Origin: Chloroflexota bacterium
GTDB lineage: Bacteria > Chloroflexota > Anaerolineae > B4-G1 > SLSP01
Assembly (NCBI GenBank): GCA_019873645.1
Contig: JAIOAX010000014.1
Coordinates: 40,769-104,768, forward strand
DNA: 64,000 bases
Direction: 5' to 3'
Shown: positions 16,175-24,529 of the stretch, one piece after another
How positions within the stretch are numbered: position 1 is the stretch's first letter
How the letters are laid out: every line of letters begins with the position of its first letter
Made by a program: the position numbers and the translations under genes
The notes under the pieces: generated by a model
The model's database searches: none
The model's input: only the letters and a program-made list of their open reading frames with translations
Told to the model about the DNA's origin: nothing

Positions 16175-16849
16175 TTAATCCGTTGACAATTTTTCATCTT
16201 TCCTAGAGGCAGGTGTATTTTGAATGCCGCGCAGGAAGCAGTGGCAGATTTCGCGGTATAGTTCCATAACAGGATAGCCATACTCCTCGCGGATCTGATG
16301 GCCCAGCAAGGCAAAACGGCTGTGCATACCACTCACCAGATTGAACAGGGCTGCGGAGAGCAAATGCGGGTCCACGTCTGGACGGATCGAACCGTCGGCG
16401 ATGCCCTGTTGAATCATAGGGATCAGCAGTTCACTGCTCTGGGCAAACATCTGACGGACGCGGGTAGGGTCGCCCTCGCGGGCATACAGAGTATCAAACT
16501 CAACCAGAAAGCGAAAAAACTCGGGGTGGGCATCTAAAAGACCTATCAGATGCTGCACAAAGGCTTCAATGCGTTGAAACCCATTGCTCTCTGGTAGCTG
16601 GGTAGGCTCAAAATCAGCGGCCATTTTGTCCAAGAGGCTTTGAATGACGGCCAGGGCAATTTCTAATTTATTGGAGAAATATTCGTACAGGGTCTTGCGC
16701 GCAAGGCGCGTCGCTTTGGCAATTGCTTCCATGCTGACGTTATCAACGCCATCGCGGATGAACAACTCTTCAGCCGCCTCCAAAATCCGTTCGCGTTGAT
16801 TTTCACGATGGGCCTGGTAGGTCTTCCGTGCTTCTGAAATGAGATTCAT
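16175..16849 (-). CDS. TetR/AcrR family transcriptional regulator
   Basis: The protein is 224 residues from the ATG at 16849, which has GAGGCG before it; a more upstream in-frame start at 16930 adds a poorly conserved hydrophobic stretch. The N-terminal TetR helix-turn-helix is clear: RERILEAAEELFIRDGVDNVSMEAIAKATRLARKTLYEYFSNK. The C-terminal part is a helical ligand-binding domain, with LDAHPEFFRFLVEFD and FNLVSGMHSRFALLGH resembling the TetR_C_33-like group. It is likely a repressor that responds to a small molecule. It lies just upstream of the GH3 and GH2 genes in the same direction, so control of those genes is possible, but no operator could be identified with confidence. Confidence 0.88.
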   Translation of the reverse strand: MNLISEARKTYQAHRENQRERILEAAEELFIRDGVDNVSMEAIAKATRLARKTLYEYFSNKLEIALAVIQSLLDKMAADFEPTQLPESNGFQRIEAFVQHLIGLLDAHPEFFRFLVEFDTLYAREGDPTRVRQMFAQSSELLIPMIQQGIADGSIRPDVDPHLLSAALFNLVSGMHSRFALLGHQIREEYGYPVMELYREICHCFLRGIQNTPASRKDEKLSTD

Positions 16850-16995
16850 AGCGCCTCGAAAGGTAACGAATAGAGTAAAATTACACATACTGTTACAGTT
16901 AATTATACTCGAGATTACGGAAAATGTCAATAGGCGTCAGGGATTTTCCCTGGCCCCAAGAGGCGTCTGAGAAATTTTTAATAGAGGGCTGAAAC

Positions 16996-17039
16996 ACAAA
17001 AAACGCTCTGGGGATTTGTCACGCTCACCCCAGAGCGTT
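16996..17039 (-). terminator. Intrinsic terminator of the L,D-transpeptidase gene
   Basis: AACGCTCTGGGG (17002-17013) pairs with CCCCAGAGCGTT (17028-17039), a 12-bp perfect stem. On the minus strand it is followed by a run of six T, 33 bp after the stop codon. This is the clearest rho-independent terminator in the window. Confidence 0.9.
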
Positions 17040-17072
17040 CCATCTATCGGTTATGATAGGCGTGATCTTGGC

Positions 17073-18077
17073 TCAATAGTGCGTGACCACTTTTGTCCCC
17101 AGCGGCGCCCAGTTGTAGAACCATTCTGCATCCGGCAGGGAAAGATTGACGCAGCCGTGGCTCATCGGGACGCCGAAGTTGTTGTGCCAGTACGCGCCGT
17201 GAATGCCATACCCCCGATAGAAGTACATAATGTGGGGGACGTTCGGCAGATAGTATCCCGGCCCGGACATCGGGGCGGAGACGTATTTGGCATAGATGTA
17301 GTAGGTGCCGACGACCGTGGGGGTGCCCGGCAATCCCGTCGAGACGCGCGCCGAACGCACCGGCGTGTACCCTTGATAGGCAGTGATGGTTTGCGTTGAA
17401 AGGTTCACATCAATCCACTTTTCGCCGGATGCACCGTGTCCCGGAGCCGGCGTGGCGATGGGCGCGACCGGCGCACTGCCCGGCGCGGGGATGGTCAGGC
17501 GTTGACCCACGTAGACGGTGTCGGCATACAGACCGTTGGCCGCTTTGAGCGCGGCCACGGTGACATTGTGGCGCAGTGCGATACGGAAAAGGTTGTCGCC
17601 GGCCTGCACCACGTAGACGCCGCCGGGCGCTGTGACGGGGGCTTCCGTCGCCGGCGGTGGTGTGGCTGGGGGGTCCGCCGTTGTCGCGCCGGGGATGATG
17701 AGCCGCTGCCCGACATACACCCACGCATTCCAGGTCAGATTGTTAGCCGCGGCCAGCTTGCTGACGCTGACGCCGTGACGGATGGCGATGGTCAACAGTG
17801 TGTCGCCGGCTTTTACGATGTAGACATTGCCTGTTGCCGGCGCCGGCGCGGTACCGGGAATGACCAATTGCTGGCCTACATAGAGCCACGAATTTACTGT
17901 CAAGCTGTTGACCGCTGCGAGCGTCTCCACATTGACGCCGTAACGCCGCGCGATACTGTACAGCGTGTCGCCGGGCTGGACGGTATAAGAGATTTCCGCC
18001 GCCGCTGCCGGCATGACGCCCATACACAGGCTGATAAACACCATGATTCCTAATAAATCATAGAGTCGTTTCATCAT
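17073..18077 (-). CDS. Secreted LysM-repeat L,D-transpeptidase (YkuD family)
   Basis: The protein is 334 residues from the ATG at 18077, which overlaps the stop of the preceding gene (ATGA) and follows GGGGAGATC. An N-terminal signal peptide (MMKRLYDLLGIMVFISLCMG to AAAAE) leads to three LysM domains of about 45 residues, each beginning YTVQPGDTL, YIVKAGDTL or YVVQAGDNL and separated by Pro/Ala linkers. The C-terminal YkuD domain contains the catalytic HGAYWHNNFGVPMSHGCVN with Cys309. It should bind peptidoglycan-like glycan through LysM and form 3-3 crosslinks or attach proteins. All catalytic residues are present. The strong terminator behind it ends the two-gene unit. Confidence 0.93.
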   Translation of the reverse strand: MMKRLYDLLGIMVFISLCMGVMPAAAAEISYTVQPGDTLYSIARRYGVNVETLAAVNSLTVNSWLYVGQQLVIPGTAPAPATGNVYIVKAGDTLLTIAIRHGVSVSKLAAANNLTWNAWVYVGQRLIIPGATTADPPATPPPATEAPVTAPGGVYVVQAGDNLFRIALRHNVTVAALKAANGLYADTVYVGQRLTIPAPGSAPVAPIATPAPGHGASGEKWIDVNLSTQTITAYQGYTPVRSARVSTGLPGTPTVVGTYYIYAKYVSAPMSGPGYYLPNVPHIMYFYRGYGIHGAYWHNNFGVPMSHGCVNLSLPDAEWFYNWAPLGTKVVTHY

Positions 18078-18460
18078 TGGATGATCTCCCCTGTCCAGCG
18101 ATCGCGATTGGCCCAGAATGGACACAACGGACATGTTTCTTCTTCAGGATAATCAATGCCTTCTTCATAGGGACACCCGATAATCCGATCTACCATGACA
18201 ACTCTGTGGACATTGTGACCAGCAATATATTCCAGGATTTGACGGGCAATTTCCATATCCGAGCGCACATCATGATCCTCTGAGAACCATCTCTGGATCA
18301 GAATCTCATCCTCTTCTTTCTCAGAGAAAACAATCCCCACGGCTACTTTGGAGGCGAATTTGTCATTTGGGCCGTAGAAGGCAATTGTAGCCACCGGATA
18401 CCCGGTCCTGCGCCGCATTTTCTTTTTCAACTCAAAGGGAGGATTGCTGATCGTGAACAC
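18074..18460 (-). CDS. Hypothetical protein with Cys-rich C-terminus, coupled to the L,D-transpeptidase gene
   Basis: This 128-residue protein is of unknown function. The start is a GTG at 18460 with GGGG upstream. An alpha/beta N-terminal part (PVATIAFYGPNDKFASKVAVGIVF, then acidic EKEEDEILIQRWF) is followed by a C-terminal segment, VDRIIGCPYEEGIDYPEEE then TCPLCPFW. The spaced Cys-Pro and CPLC motifs suggest a small zinc site. It has no signal peptide. Its stop overlaps the L,D-transpeptidase start by four bases, so the two are translated together. The combination of a cytosolic Cys-rich protein and an envelope enzyme is not explained. Confidence 0.75.
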   Translation of the reverse strand: MFTISNPPFELKKKMRRRTGYPVATIAFYGPNDKFASKVAVGIVFSEKEEDEILIQRWFSEDHDVRSDMEIARQILEYIAGHNVHRVVMVDRIIGCPYEEGIDYPEEETCPLCPFWANRDRWTGEIIQ

Positions 18461-18599
18461 TTTTTTCCCCTCTTCTTAACACCAAGTCGCCATGATGCAA
18501 AGGCGCGAAGGGTAACTTTCTGAGTTGCTTTGATTCTAACATGATATAAGGTATTTTGCAATGGCCTGCCACGAGAGGTAAAATGATTGGGAATTGCTC

Positions 18600-18639
18600 G
18601 TGCCGGTCTCCTGACCGTGCTCATTGAGGAGACCGGCAC
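18600..18639 (-). terminator. 13-bp stem hairpin behind the PA14 protein gene
   Basis: GTGCCGGTCTCCT (18600-18612) and AGGAGACCGGCAC (18627-18639) form a perfect 13-bp stem with a 14-nt loop, 11 bp after the stop of the PA14 gene on the minus strand. There is no proper T-run. The core GGTCAGGAGACCGGC recurs as a similar inverted repeat at 49734-49790, so it may be a dispersed repeat used as a terminator. Confidence 0.6.
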
Positions 18640-18649
18640 AACGTTATCA

Positions 18650-19963
18650 TTAACGCGGTTCCCACTTGACCGCATCAAATGCGATGAGCCGCGAGCGCGT
18701 AGGTTCAAAAGTGACATCCGCCAGCGAGACGTAATCGTCGCCGGTGCCCCGGAAGCGATAGGTCCCCAGTGACACCCACTGATTGCTGTAGGCCGATTGA
18801 TCCACGGTGCGCAGCGTGTACCCGTCGGCGTGGTTGATCCAGTAACGCGCCTGCCCGGTGGTAGTGAAACGGTGCGGGATGTAGACGAAGACCTCGTAGC
18901 GGCGCGCCGTTAGGGAGGGAAACCAACGTCCCCAGTTGTAATTGGAGTTGGCGTTGTAGTTGTTGGTCGTCCAGGTCAGCGTGTTGTTGTATCCCTCGTT
19001 TTCGTAACGCCAGCCCCCTATCGGCCCGCCTTTGATGAAGCCGCTATCACGGTCGTCCACGATGACCGTGCCGGCCGAAGGTGGCGGCGGGGGAGGCGGT
19101 GGGGTTGCGCCGCCGCTCCACGCAAGCTGGACTACGGCCCGCTCGGTATTCTCGTAGTATTGTAACTCGACGGTCGCCGGGCCGGCAGGTAAGTAAATGT
19201 CACCGGTGTAGGTGCGCGGGGCCTGATCAATCCAGGCATCTATGAGCAGGTGTCCGTTGACCCACAGCCGCGCACCGTCGTCTACGGTGAGCGTGAAGCG
19301 GTACATCGCCGCGGTGAAGTTGAGCGTCTGCGTCCAGCGTACCGAAAAGCGATCCGCGTTCACCACGCCGGGGGCCGGCGAGCCGGTGCCCCAGTCGAAA
19401 TTGATCGCCGCATCATTGCGCACCAGTACCGGCGTCCCTCCCAGGGTGATGTTGTTGAAGTATTCGCCACGCCATTGGGTGCTCGGCGGCTGGCTTTTGA
19501 GCTGCCACTGCACTTTGGCGATGGCCACGCCACCTTTCTCGAAATACTCCACCTTGAGCAGATGATGTCCCGCGCCGAGGTATTTTTCCACGTTGAAGGT
19601 CAACACCGAATGTTCATACCATTGATCAAGGATCAGGTCATTATCTACCCAGACGCGGATGCCATCATCGGCGGTGACGGTGAACAGATAGGTCCCCGGC
19701 GTCACGTCAATGTAGCGCGTCCAGCGGACGGAGAAGTTGTCGGCATTGACGATGCCTGGGGCCGGGGAGTTAGTCCACCATTCATAGAAAATATCAGGCT
19801 CGGCGCGCTGCAAAACCGGCGTACCGGCAAGCTCCAGATTGTTCCAGTAGCTTGCCTGCCACGTCGGATCGGAATGTTGGGGGCCGGGTCCCTGCGCGCC
19901 TGCGGGGACGGCCAGCATCAATACGAATACCAGGAGCGTGATGACACTGATTCGCTTCAACAT
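18650..19963 (-). CDS. Secreted protein with two PA14 domains and a golvesin-like C-terminal domain
   Basis: The protein has 437 residues. A signal peptide (KRISVITLLVFVLMLAVPAGA) is followed by two PA14 beta-barrel domains, at about 32-155 (WQASYWNNLELAGTPVLQRA ... FTVTADDGIRVWVDNDLILD) and 160-285 (WRGEYFNNITLGGTPVLVRN ... LTVDDGARLWVNGHLLID). A proline-rich linker leads to a C-terminal domain (about 298-437: DDRDSGFIKGGPIGGWRYEN, WINHADGYTLRTVDQS) resembling the golvesin/xanthan-lyase CBM type. PA14 domains commonly bind glycans. It has no catalytic domain, so a carbohydrate-binding or adhesive surface role is likely. GAGGGAAATACC precedes the ATG. It is transcribed divergently from the RACo-like gene. 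Confidence 0.88.
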   Translation of the reverse strand: MLKRISVITLLVFVLMLAVPAGAQGPGPQHSDPTWQASYWNNLELAGTPVLQRAEPDIFYEWWTNSPAPGIVNADNFSVRWTRYIDVTPGTYLFTVTADDGIRVWVDNDLILDQWYEHSVLTFNVEKYLGAGHHLLKVEYFEKGGVAIAKVQWQLKSQPPSTQWRGEYFNNITLGGTPVLVRNDAAINFDWGTGSPAPGVVNADRFSVRWTQTLNFTAAMYRFTLTVDDGARLWVNGHLLIDAWIDQAPRTYTGDIYLPAGPATVELQYYENTERAVVQLAWSGGATPPPPPPPPSAGTVIVDDRDSGFIKGGPIGGWRYENEGYNNTLTWTTNNYNANSNYNWGRWFPSLTARRYEVFVYIPHRFTTTGQARYWINHADGYTLRTVDQSAYSNQWVSLGTYRFRGTGDDYVSLADVTFEPTRSRLIAFDAVKWEPR

Positions 19964-20319
19964 GGTATTTCCCTCCTTGAAAAAATTGTTTGAATGTTAG
20001 CACGTCGGAACGCTTTCGGTACTTTAAGAACGCGCCATGAAGCGGTGGAGTTCCTCAAGCTATTTCCATTATGGTTAAAATTGTGTGTCTAAAAGGTTAA
20101 GGATGCATAACGCTTGTGTCTCTATCACGTTATTCCGATTTTTCAGGCCGCTTTCTTTAGGAACAGGGAAGCAGACAGAAGGGATTTCGGGCAGTGAAGC
20201 CGCCCGAAATCCCCTTTGAGAAATCTGCTTGCTTTCCCCACAGCGGGGAGCGCAGATAGAGGTTGACGCCAGGGAAATAGATGTTACTCTTATCCACCGG
20301 GACTTAAAAACTGAAGAGC
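19964..20319. other. Divergent intergenic region of about 350 bp
   Basis: The region between the divergent PA14 and RACo-like genes holds no open reading frame that can be defended. Its left end contains GTTAGCACGTCGGAACG words. Two strong hairpins lie on the RACo side at 20181-20257, listed separately. No consensus promoter for either gene could be picked with confidence. Confidence 0.6.
20181..20257 (+). promoter_or_regulatory. Two-hairpin structured leader upstream of the RACo-like gene
   Basis: Hairpin 1: GGGATTTCGGGC (20181-20192) pairs perfectly with GCCCGAAATCCC (20202-20213), a 12-bp stem with a 9-nt loop. Hairpin 2: ATCTGC (20223-20228) pairs with GCAGAT (20252-20257) and the inner TCCCC (20235-20239) with GGGGA (20245-20249). 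They sit 70-150 nt before the start codon in the sense direction. Because the genes on either side diverge, they are not simple terminators. An attenuator or riboswitch is possible but no known riboswitch core was recognised. Confidence 0.45.
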
Positions 20320-20328
20320 GTGGAATCT

Positions 20329-22173
20329 ATGCACCGATTGACAGAGCAGGACAACAAAACTCGCATTGAAGTAGATTGGGAACCGATCGGGCGGCGCGCC
20401 ACAGTTGCCCCCGGCATGACGCTGCTCGATGCCGCGCAACGCGCCGGTGTGGAGCTGATCGCCGTGTGCGGCGGCGTAGGGGCATGCGGCAAATGTCGCA
20501 TCCGTTTGATGCAGGGAGAACTCACGCCGCCGACCGCCGTGGAAGAGCGTGCGCTGAGTCCAGCAGAACTGGCGGCCGGCTTACGTTTGGCCTGTCAGGC
20601 GCGTCCGCTCGGCAAGGTCAAGATTGACATCCCGCCGACATCGCTGAGCACCCCCCAACGGCTCCAGGTCGAAGGGCAGGAAAGCGAGATTGCCGTAGAC
20701 CCTGTGGTGACGCCTGTGGACGTTACCGTCGTCCCGCCTACGCTGCACGATCTACGGGCCGATACGGTGCGCCTGACCGATGCGCTTGCGGCGCAGGGTG
20801 TCCCGCGTCCCTTTTTCGGCCAGCCGGTGTTGCGCGATCTTTCGGAGAAACTGCGCGCGCAAAACTGGTCTGTGCGCCTGGCGTTGCGACGCCGGAATCA
20901 CGGCGCCGAAGCCGTCGGCGTGCTGCATCCCGACCAGGCATTGCTCGGTCTGGCGGTGGATATCGGCACGACGAAAATGGCCGCTTACCTGCTCGATCTG
21001 GCGACCGGGTACACGCTGGCGAAAGCCGGGGTGATGAATCCCCAAATCGCTTTTGGGGAGGACGTGGTCAGCCGCATTGCTTACGCCAATCACCATTCTG
21101 AAGGACGACAGGCTTTACAGGCGCGGTTGATGGAGAGCTTGAACGCTCTGCTGGCACAGCTTTGCCGGGAAGCCGGCGTTGCACAAACGCAGGTTGTCGA
21201 AGCGGTTGTGGTAGGCAACACGGCCATCCACCATTTCTTTGCCGGATTGCCGGTGCGGCAGTTAGGTGAATCGCCCTACATTGCGGCCGCCAGTGAAGCC
21301 TTGAGTCTGTGCGCATGCCATCTGGGCCTGGAGCTGGCTTCGGGCGCGCAGGTATACCTGCCGCCGAATATCGCCGGTTATGTGGGGGCAGATCATGTCG
21401 CGATGCTGTTGGCGACGGAAGCCTGGCAGGCGCAGCGTCCCACCATTGCCCTCGACATCGGCACCAATACCGAGATCAGCCTGGTTGTAGAAGGGCGTCT
21501 GCTGAGTTGCTCTTGCGCCTCCGGGCCGGCATTTGAAGGGGCGCACATCCATGCCGGCATGCGCGCTGCTCCCGGCGCCGTCGAATATGTGCAGATTGTG
21601 GGAGATGAGGTACGCCTGCAAACTATCGGCGGCAAACCGCCGGTGGGCATCTGTGGATCGGGGATCCTCGACGCGGTGGCGGAATTGCGTGCCGCCGGCA
21701 TCATCACGGCCACCGGGCGTTTACAGATGAGCCATCCTCGCGCCGTCCCCTGGGACGGCGGCGGCGCCTTTCTGCTGGCGCCGGCTTCGGCCACCGGTAA
21801 CGGGCATGATTTGCTCATCACCCGCCGGGATGTGAACGAGATTCAACTGGCGAAGGGCGCGATCCGCGCCGGCATCGAAGTTTTGTTGCAGGAAGCCGGG
21901 CTGACGGCGCAGGACATTGACACGTTCATTGTGGCAGGCGCGTTTGGCACGTACCTGGATCTGGAGAGCGCCATCCGCATCGGCATGTTTCCGCAACTGC
22001 CGCTGGAGCGCTTCAAACAGGTGGGCAACGCGGCCGGGACCGGCGCACGTCAAATGTTGATTTCCGCCGCGCGCCGCCGTCTGGCTACGCAGATCGGTGA
22101 GCGCGTGCGTTACGTTGAGCTGACCGTCCACCCCGGCTTTACGAAGGCGTATATGGAGGCGATGTATTTGTGA
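20329..22173 (+). CDS. RACo-like reductive activator: [2Fe-2S] ferredoxin domain plus ASKHA ATPase (DUF4445)
   Basis: The protein is 614 residues from the ATG at 20329; a GTG at 20320 is an in-frame alternative. The N-terminal domain (about 1-95) is a plant-type [2Fe-2S] ferredoxin: CGGVGACGKCRI with a distal LACQA Cys. The large C-terminal part has two actin-fold ATP motifs, LGLAVDIGTTKMAAYLLDL and PTIALDIGTNTEISLVV, and ends with VAGAFGTYLDLESAIRIGMFPQ. This is the domain order of RACo proteins, which use ATP to reduce the cobalt of corrinoid proteins back to Co(I) after oxidation. A corrinoid methyltransferase would be expected as its target, but none lies next to it; the closest methyl-transfer gene is the homocysteine S-methyltransferase-like gene 17 kb away. 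Confidence 0.88.
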   Translation: MHRLTEQDNKTRIEVDWEPIGRRATVAPGMTLLDAAQRAGVELIAVCGGVGACGKCRIRLMQGELTPPTAVEERALSPAELAAGLRLACQARPLGKVKIDIPPTSLSTPQRLQVEGQESEIAVDPVVTPVDVTVVPPTLHDLRADTVRLTDALAAQGVPRPFFGQPVLRDLSEKLRAQNWSVRLALRRRNHGAEAVGVLHPDQALLGLAVDIGTTKMAAYLLDLATGYTLAKAGVMNPQIAFGEDVVSRIAYANHHSEGRQALQARLMESLNALLAQLCREAGVAQTQVVEAVVVGNTAIHHFFAGLPVRQLGESPYIAAASEALSLCACHLGLELASGAQVYLPPNIAGYVGADHVAMLLATEAWQAQRPTIALDIGTNTEISLVVEGRLLSCSCASGPAFEGAHIHAGMRAAPGAVEYVQIVGDEVRLQTIGGKPPVGICGSGILDAVAELRAAGIITATGRLQMSHPRAVPWDGGGAFLLAPASATGNGHDLLITRRDVNEIQLAKGAIRAGIEVLLQEAGLTAQDIDTFIVAGAFGTYLDLESAIRIGMFPQLPLERFKQVGNAAGTGARQMLISAARRRLATQIGERVRYVELTVHPGFTKAYMEAMYL

Positions 22174-22186
22174 GAGTTACCAGTTT

Positions 22187-22642
22187 TCAGTTGTCAATTT
22201 TCAGGGGTTGGCGGTTCCAGGATAGCCAGTAGAATCCCAGATCGTTGATGAGCCGGGTGAATTTGGCAAAGTCTATGGGCTTGACCAGGTAGCTGTTGGT
22301 GTGATGCTGGTAAGCTACGGTCAGGTCGCGCTCGGCTTCTGAGGTGGTGAGGATAATGACCGGGATACTCAGCAAGGTTTCATCCGTTTTGATTTCCTGC
22401 AACACCTGTAAACCGTTGATTTTGGGCAGGCGCAGGTCGAGGAGGATGACATGGGGGCGGGGGCTGGTCGCCGGATCGGAAAACCGCCCGCGATGGTAGA
22501 GAAAATCGAGCGCCGCCTCGCCATCCAGGACATGGTAAATCTTATTGGGCACCTGATGTTCCTGAAAATTGCGGATGACCATCTCCGCATGCGCCGGATT
22601 GTCTTCAACAAGTAGTACGATGAGCGGTTCGTCTGTGGTCAT
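22187..22642 (-). CDS. Single-domain response regulator (Rcp1-like)
   Basis: This 151-residue receiver has no output domain. The acidic pocket is VEDN, the phosphorylation site Asp69 in HVILLDLRLPKINGLQVL, the Thr switch in VIILTTS and the Lys in YLVKPIDF. The wide spacing between helix 2 and strand 3 (DFLYHRGRFSDPATSPRPHV) is typical of Rcp1-type regulators that partner phytochrome-like kinases. It probably passes phosphate between the kinases of this cluster or regulates by protein contact. It lies 143 bp downstream of the PAS-PAS kinase gene on the same strand and converges with the RACo-like gene. GGGGAACAGCT precedes the ATG. Confidence 0.92.
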   Translation of the reverse strand: MTTDEPLIVLLVEDNPAHAEMVIRNFQEHQVPNKIYHVLDGEAALDFLYHRGRFSDPATSPRPHVILLDLRLPKINGLQVLQEIKTDETLLSIPVIILTTSEAERDLTVAYQHHTNSYLVKPIDFAKFTRLINDLGFYWLSWNRQPLKIDN

Positions 22643-22785
22643 AGCTGTTCCCCTGTAGAGCGTTTGAACGTTGGCACGTTAGCACGTTGGAACGTTTGCG
22701 AGAGCGCAAGTTTCCCATTTACATCACCAAAATCCGTTCAAATTCGTTGGCCAACTTCCATCCAACCGTCGGGATGATTCATCCT

Positions 22786-24360
22786 TTAAGATTGCGGGAG
22801 GGTAAAGCAGAAGGTACTGCCCTGCCCGTGTCCTGCGGACTCTACCCAAATCCGTCCCTGGTGAACCTCGATGATGCGTTTAACAATCGCCAGGCCGATT
22901 CCTGTCCCTTCGGATGCAGCGTCGAGCTTTTCAAAGAGGTCGAAGACCTTCTTGTGATATTGCGGCTCAATGCCGATGCCGTTATCGCGCACATAGATGA
23001 TCGGGTGGACCTCATCCTTATCATAGCGCACACCGATTTCTACGCGCGGATGGGGCTGCGTGCCCATAAATTTGGCCGCGTTGCTCAACAGGTTCTCGAA
23101 GACTTCCCGCAAGCGCGGACGGTCGCCGACAACCGTGGGCATATCGGGGGCGATTTCAACCTGTACGTCATGCGCCATAAGTTGTCCGGCTACCAGTTCT
23201 GCCGCTTCACGGGCCAATTCGGTCAACGCGATGGCTTGCGGCGGGTTGCGCAATCGTCCAATACGTGAAAGCTCCAGCAGTTCGTCGAGCAATTGCTGCA
23301 TCTTGTTGGCTGCATTGGAGATCAGCTCAATATCGTGTCTGGCCTGTTCAATGCGGCCATTCAAGGCGTCTTGTTCCAGAAAGCCAAGAAACCCCTTGAT
23401 GGTAATCAGCGGGCTTTTCAGATCGTGGGAAACGGTGTAGGTAAACCGCTCCAGTTCAGCGTTTTTGACTTCCAGGTCGGCAATCAGAGCTTCGCGTTCG
23501 ATTTCGGCTTGTTTGATAGGCGTGATGTCGTGGAAGACGCCCACCAGGCCGATAATGTCCCCGGCCTCGTTGCGGAAGGGGCGCTTGGAACCGGTCAACC
23601 AGTGTCGCTGCCCCGACGCATCTACATAAGTGACTTCCTGTTCAAATGGTGTCCCTTCTTGTAACACCATGCGGTCTTCAGCCGCAAAGCGAGCGGCTTT
23701 TTCATGAGGGTAGATTTCAAAGTCAGTCTTGCCCAAGGCCTCCGCCTCAGATTTTACACCCATAGCGGTTTGATCGCCGGCATTTGCCAGGATTTTACGT
23801 CCGGCGATGTCCTTCGCGAAGATGATGTGGGGCAGCGTATCCACAACTGCGCGCAACAGGTTGCGCTCACGCGCCAGCGCCTCCTCGGCATTTTTTTGCG
23901 CTGTAACATCCCTGAAAACCCACACCCGTCCCACGATGTCATTGCCGAGCCGTTGCGGCCAGGTGTAGCGTTCAAAAATGCGCCCGTCCTTGAGTTTAAT
24001 GAGATCATAGCCTTCATCCTGGGGATGGGCATACCATGCCTCGATGCGCGCTACAAATGCCTGAGGCTCTTCCAGTTGCTGCAACACAAAAGCGATGAGT
24101 TGCGCATCTGCACGAGAAGCCATCAACACCTCAGGAATATTCCACATCTCCATGAATTTGCGGTTAAAGGTGGTGATCTTGCCGCTGTGGTCCACTGCCA
24201 GAATACCATCGGGGGTCGCGTCGAATACGGCTTGTTGTAAGGACACTAGACGCGCATTTTCTTTGACGTTGACCTCAAGTTTGCGCAATGCATTGCGATG
24301 GCGGGCAAGCAGGTAAGCGACGGAAATAACCAATAGAACAGCAATTAGCAAGAAAGGCAT
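22786..24360 (-). CDS. Membrane-anchored PAS-PAS sensor histidine kinase
   Basis: The protein has 524 residues. One N-terminal membrane helix (PFLLIAVLLVISVAYLLA) is followed by two PAS domains (about 40-150, VFDATPDGILAVDHSGKITT; and 165-285, with WVFRDVT and VGVFHDITPIK C-terminal caps). A HisKA domain follows with His312 in YTVSHDLKSPLITIKGFLGF. The HATPase has the N box FENLLSNAAKFM, the G1 box VRDNGIGIEPQY and the G2 box GTGIGLAIVKRI. It senses a redox, ligand or cytoplasmic signal through PAS. The kinase core is nearly the same as those of the two next kinase genes upstream, so the three are paralogues with swapped inputs. The Rcp1-like regulator 143 bp away is its likely partner. Confidence 0.93.
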   Translation of the reverse strand: MPFLLIAVLLVISVAYLLARHRNALRKLEVNVKENARLVSLQQAVFDATPDGILAVDHSGKITTFNRKFMEMWNIPEVLMASRADAQLIAFVLQQLEEPQAFVARIEAWYAHPQDEGYDLIKLKDGRIFERYTWPQRLGNDIVGRVWVFRDVTAQKNAEEALARERNLLRAVVDTLPHIIFAKDIAGRKILANAGDQTAMGVKSEAEALGKTDFEIYPHEKAARFAAEDRMVLQEGTPFEQEVTYVDASGQRHWLTGSKRPFRNEAGDIIGLVGVFHDITPIKQAEIEREALIADLEVKNAELERFTYTVSHDLKSPLITIKGFLGFLEQDALNGRIEQARHDIELISNAANKMQQLLDELLELSRIGRLRNPPQAIALTELAREAAELVAGQLMAHDVQVEIAPDMPTVVGDRPRLREVFENLLSNAAKFMGTQPHPRVEIGVRYDKDEVHPIIYVRDNGIGIEPQYHKKVFDLFEKLDAASEGTGIGLAIVKRIIEVHQGRIWVESAGHGQGSTFCFTLPQS

Positions 24361-24383
24361 CTTATAAATCCGTTAAAATTCAC

Positions 24384-24510
24384 TATTCCGAAACTGGTCA
24401 GCAGATTAAGCAGATTTAGGTGACAATTGAAAGCTAATCCGTTCAAATCCGTTGAATCCGTTGACATGCATTTTCATGCTGGGTGGAACACATAGCTTAT
24501 GATGTCTGTT
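24384..24510. repeat. Repeat-rich leader, copy 1 of a duplicated upstream region
   Basis: The sequence upstream of the PAS-PAS kinase gene matches 29353-29493 over about 130 bp with small gaps. Both start at TTCCGAAAAC(T)-like bases, run through GTCAGCAGATTAAGCAGATT, CAATTGAAAGCTAATCCGTT and GTTGACATGCATT, and end at GTCTGTT. Each copy lies just 5' of a kinase gene with the same catalytic core. Confidence 0.75.
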
Positions 24511-24529
24511 GACTTTGTTGACGAACTTT

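Noticed and set aside
20181..20213. Simple terminator
   Set aside because: It lies between two divergent genes and has no T-run, so it ends neither of them; listed as a leader structure instead.
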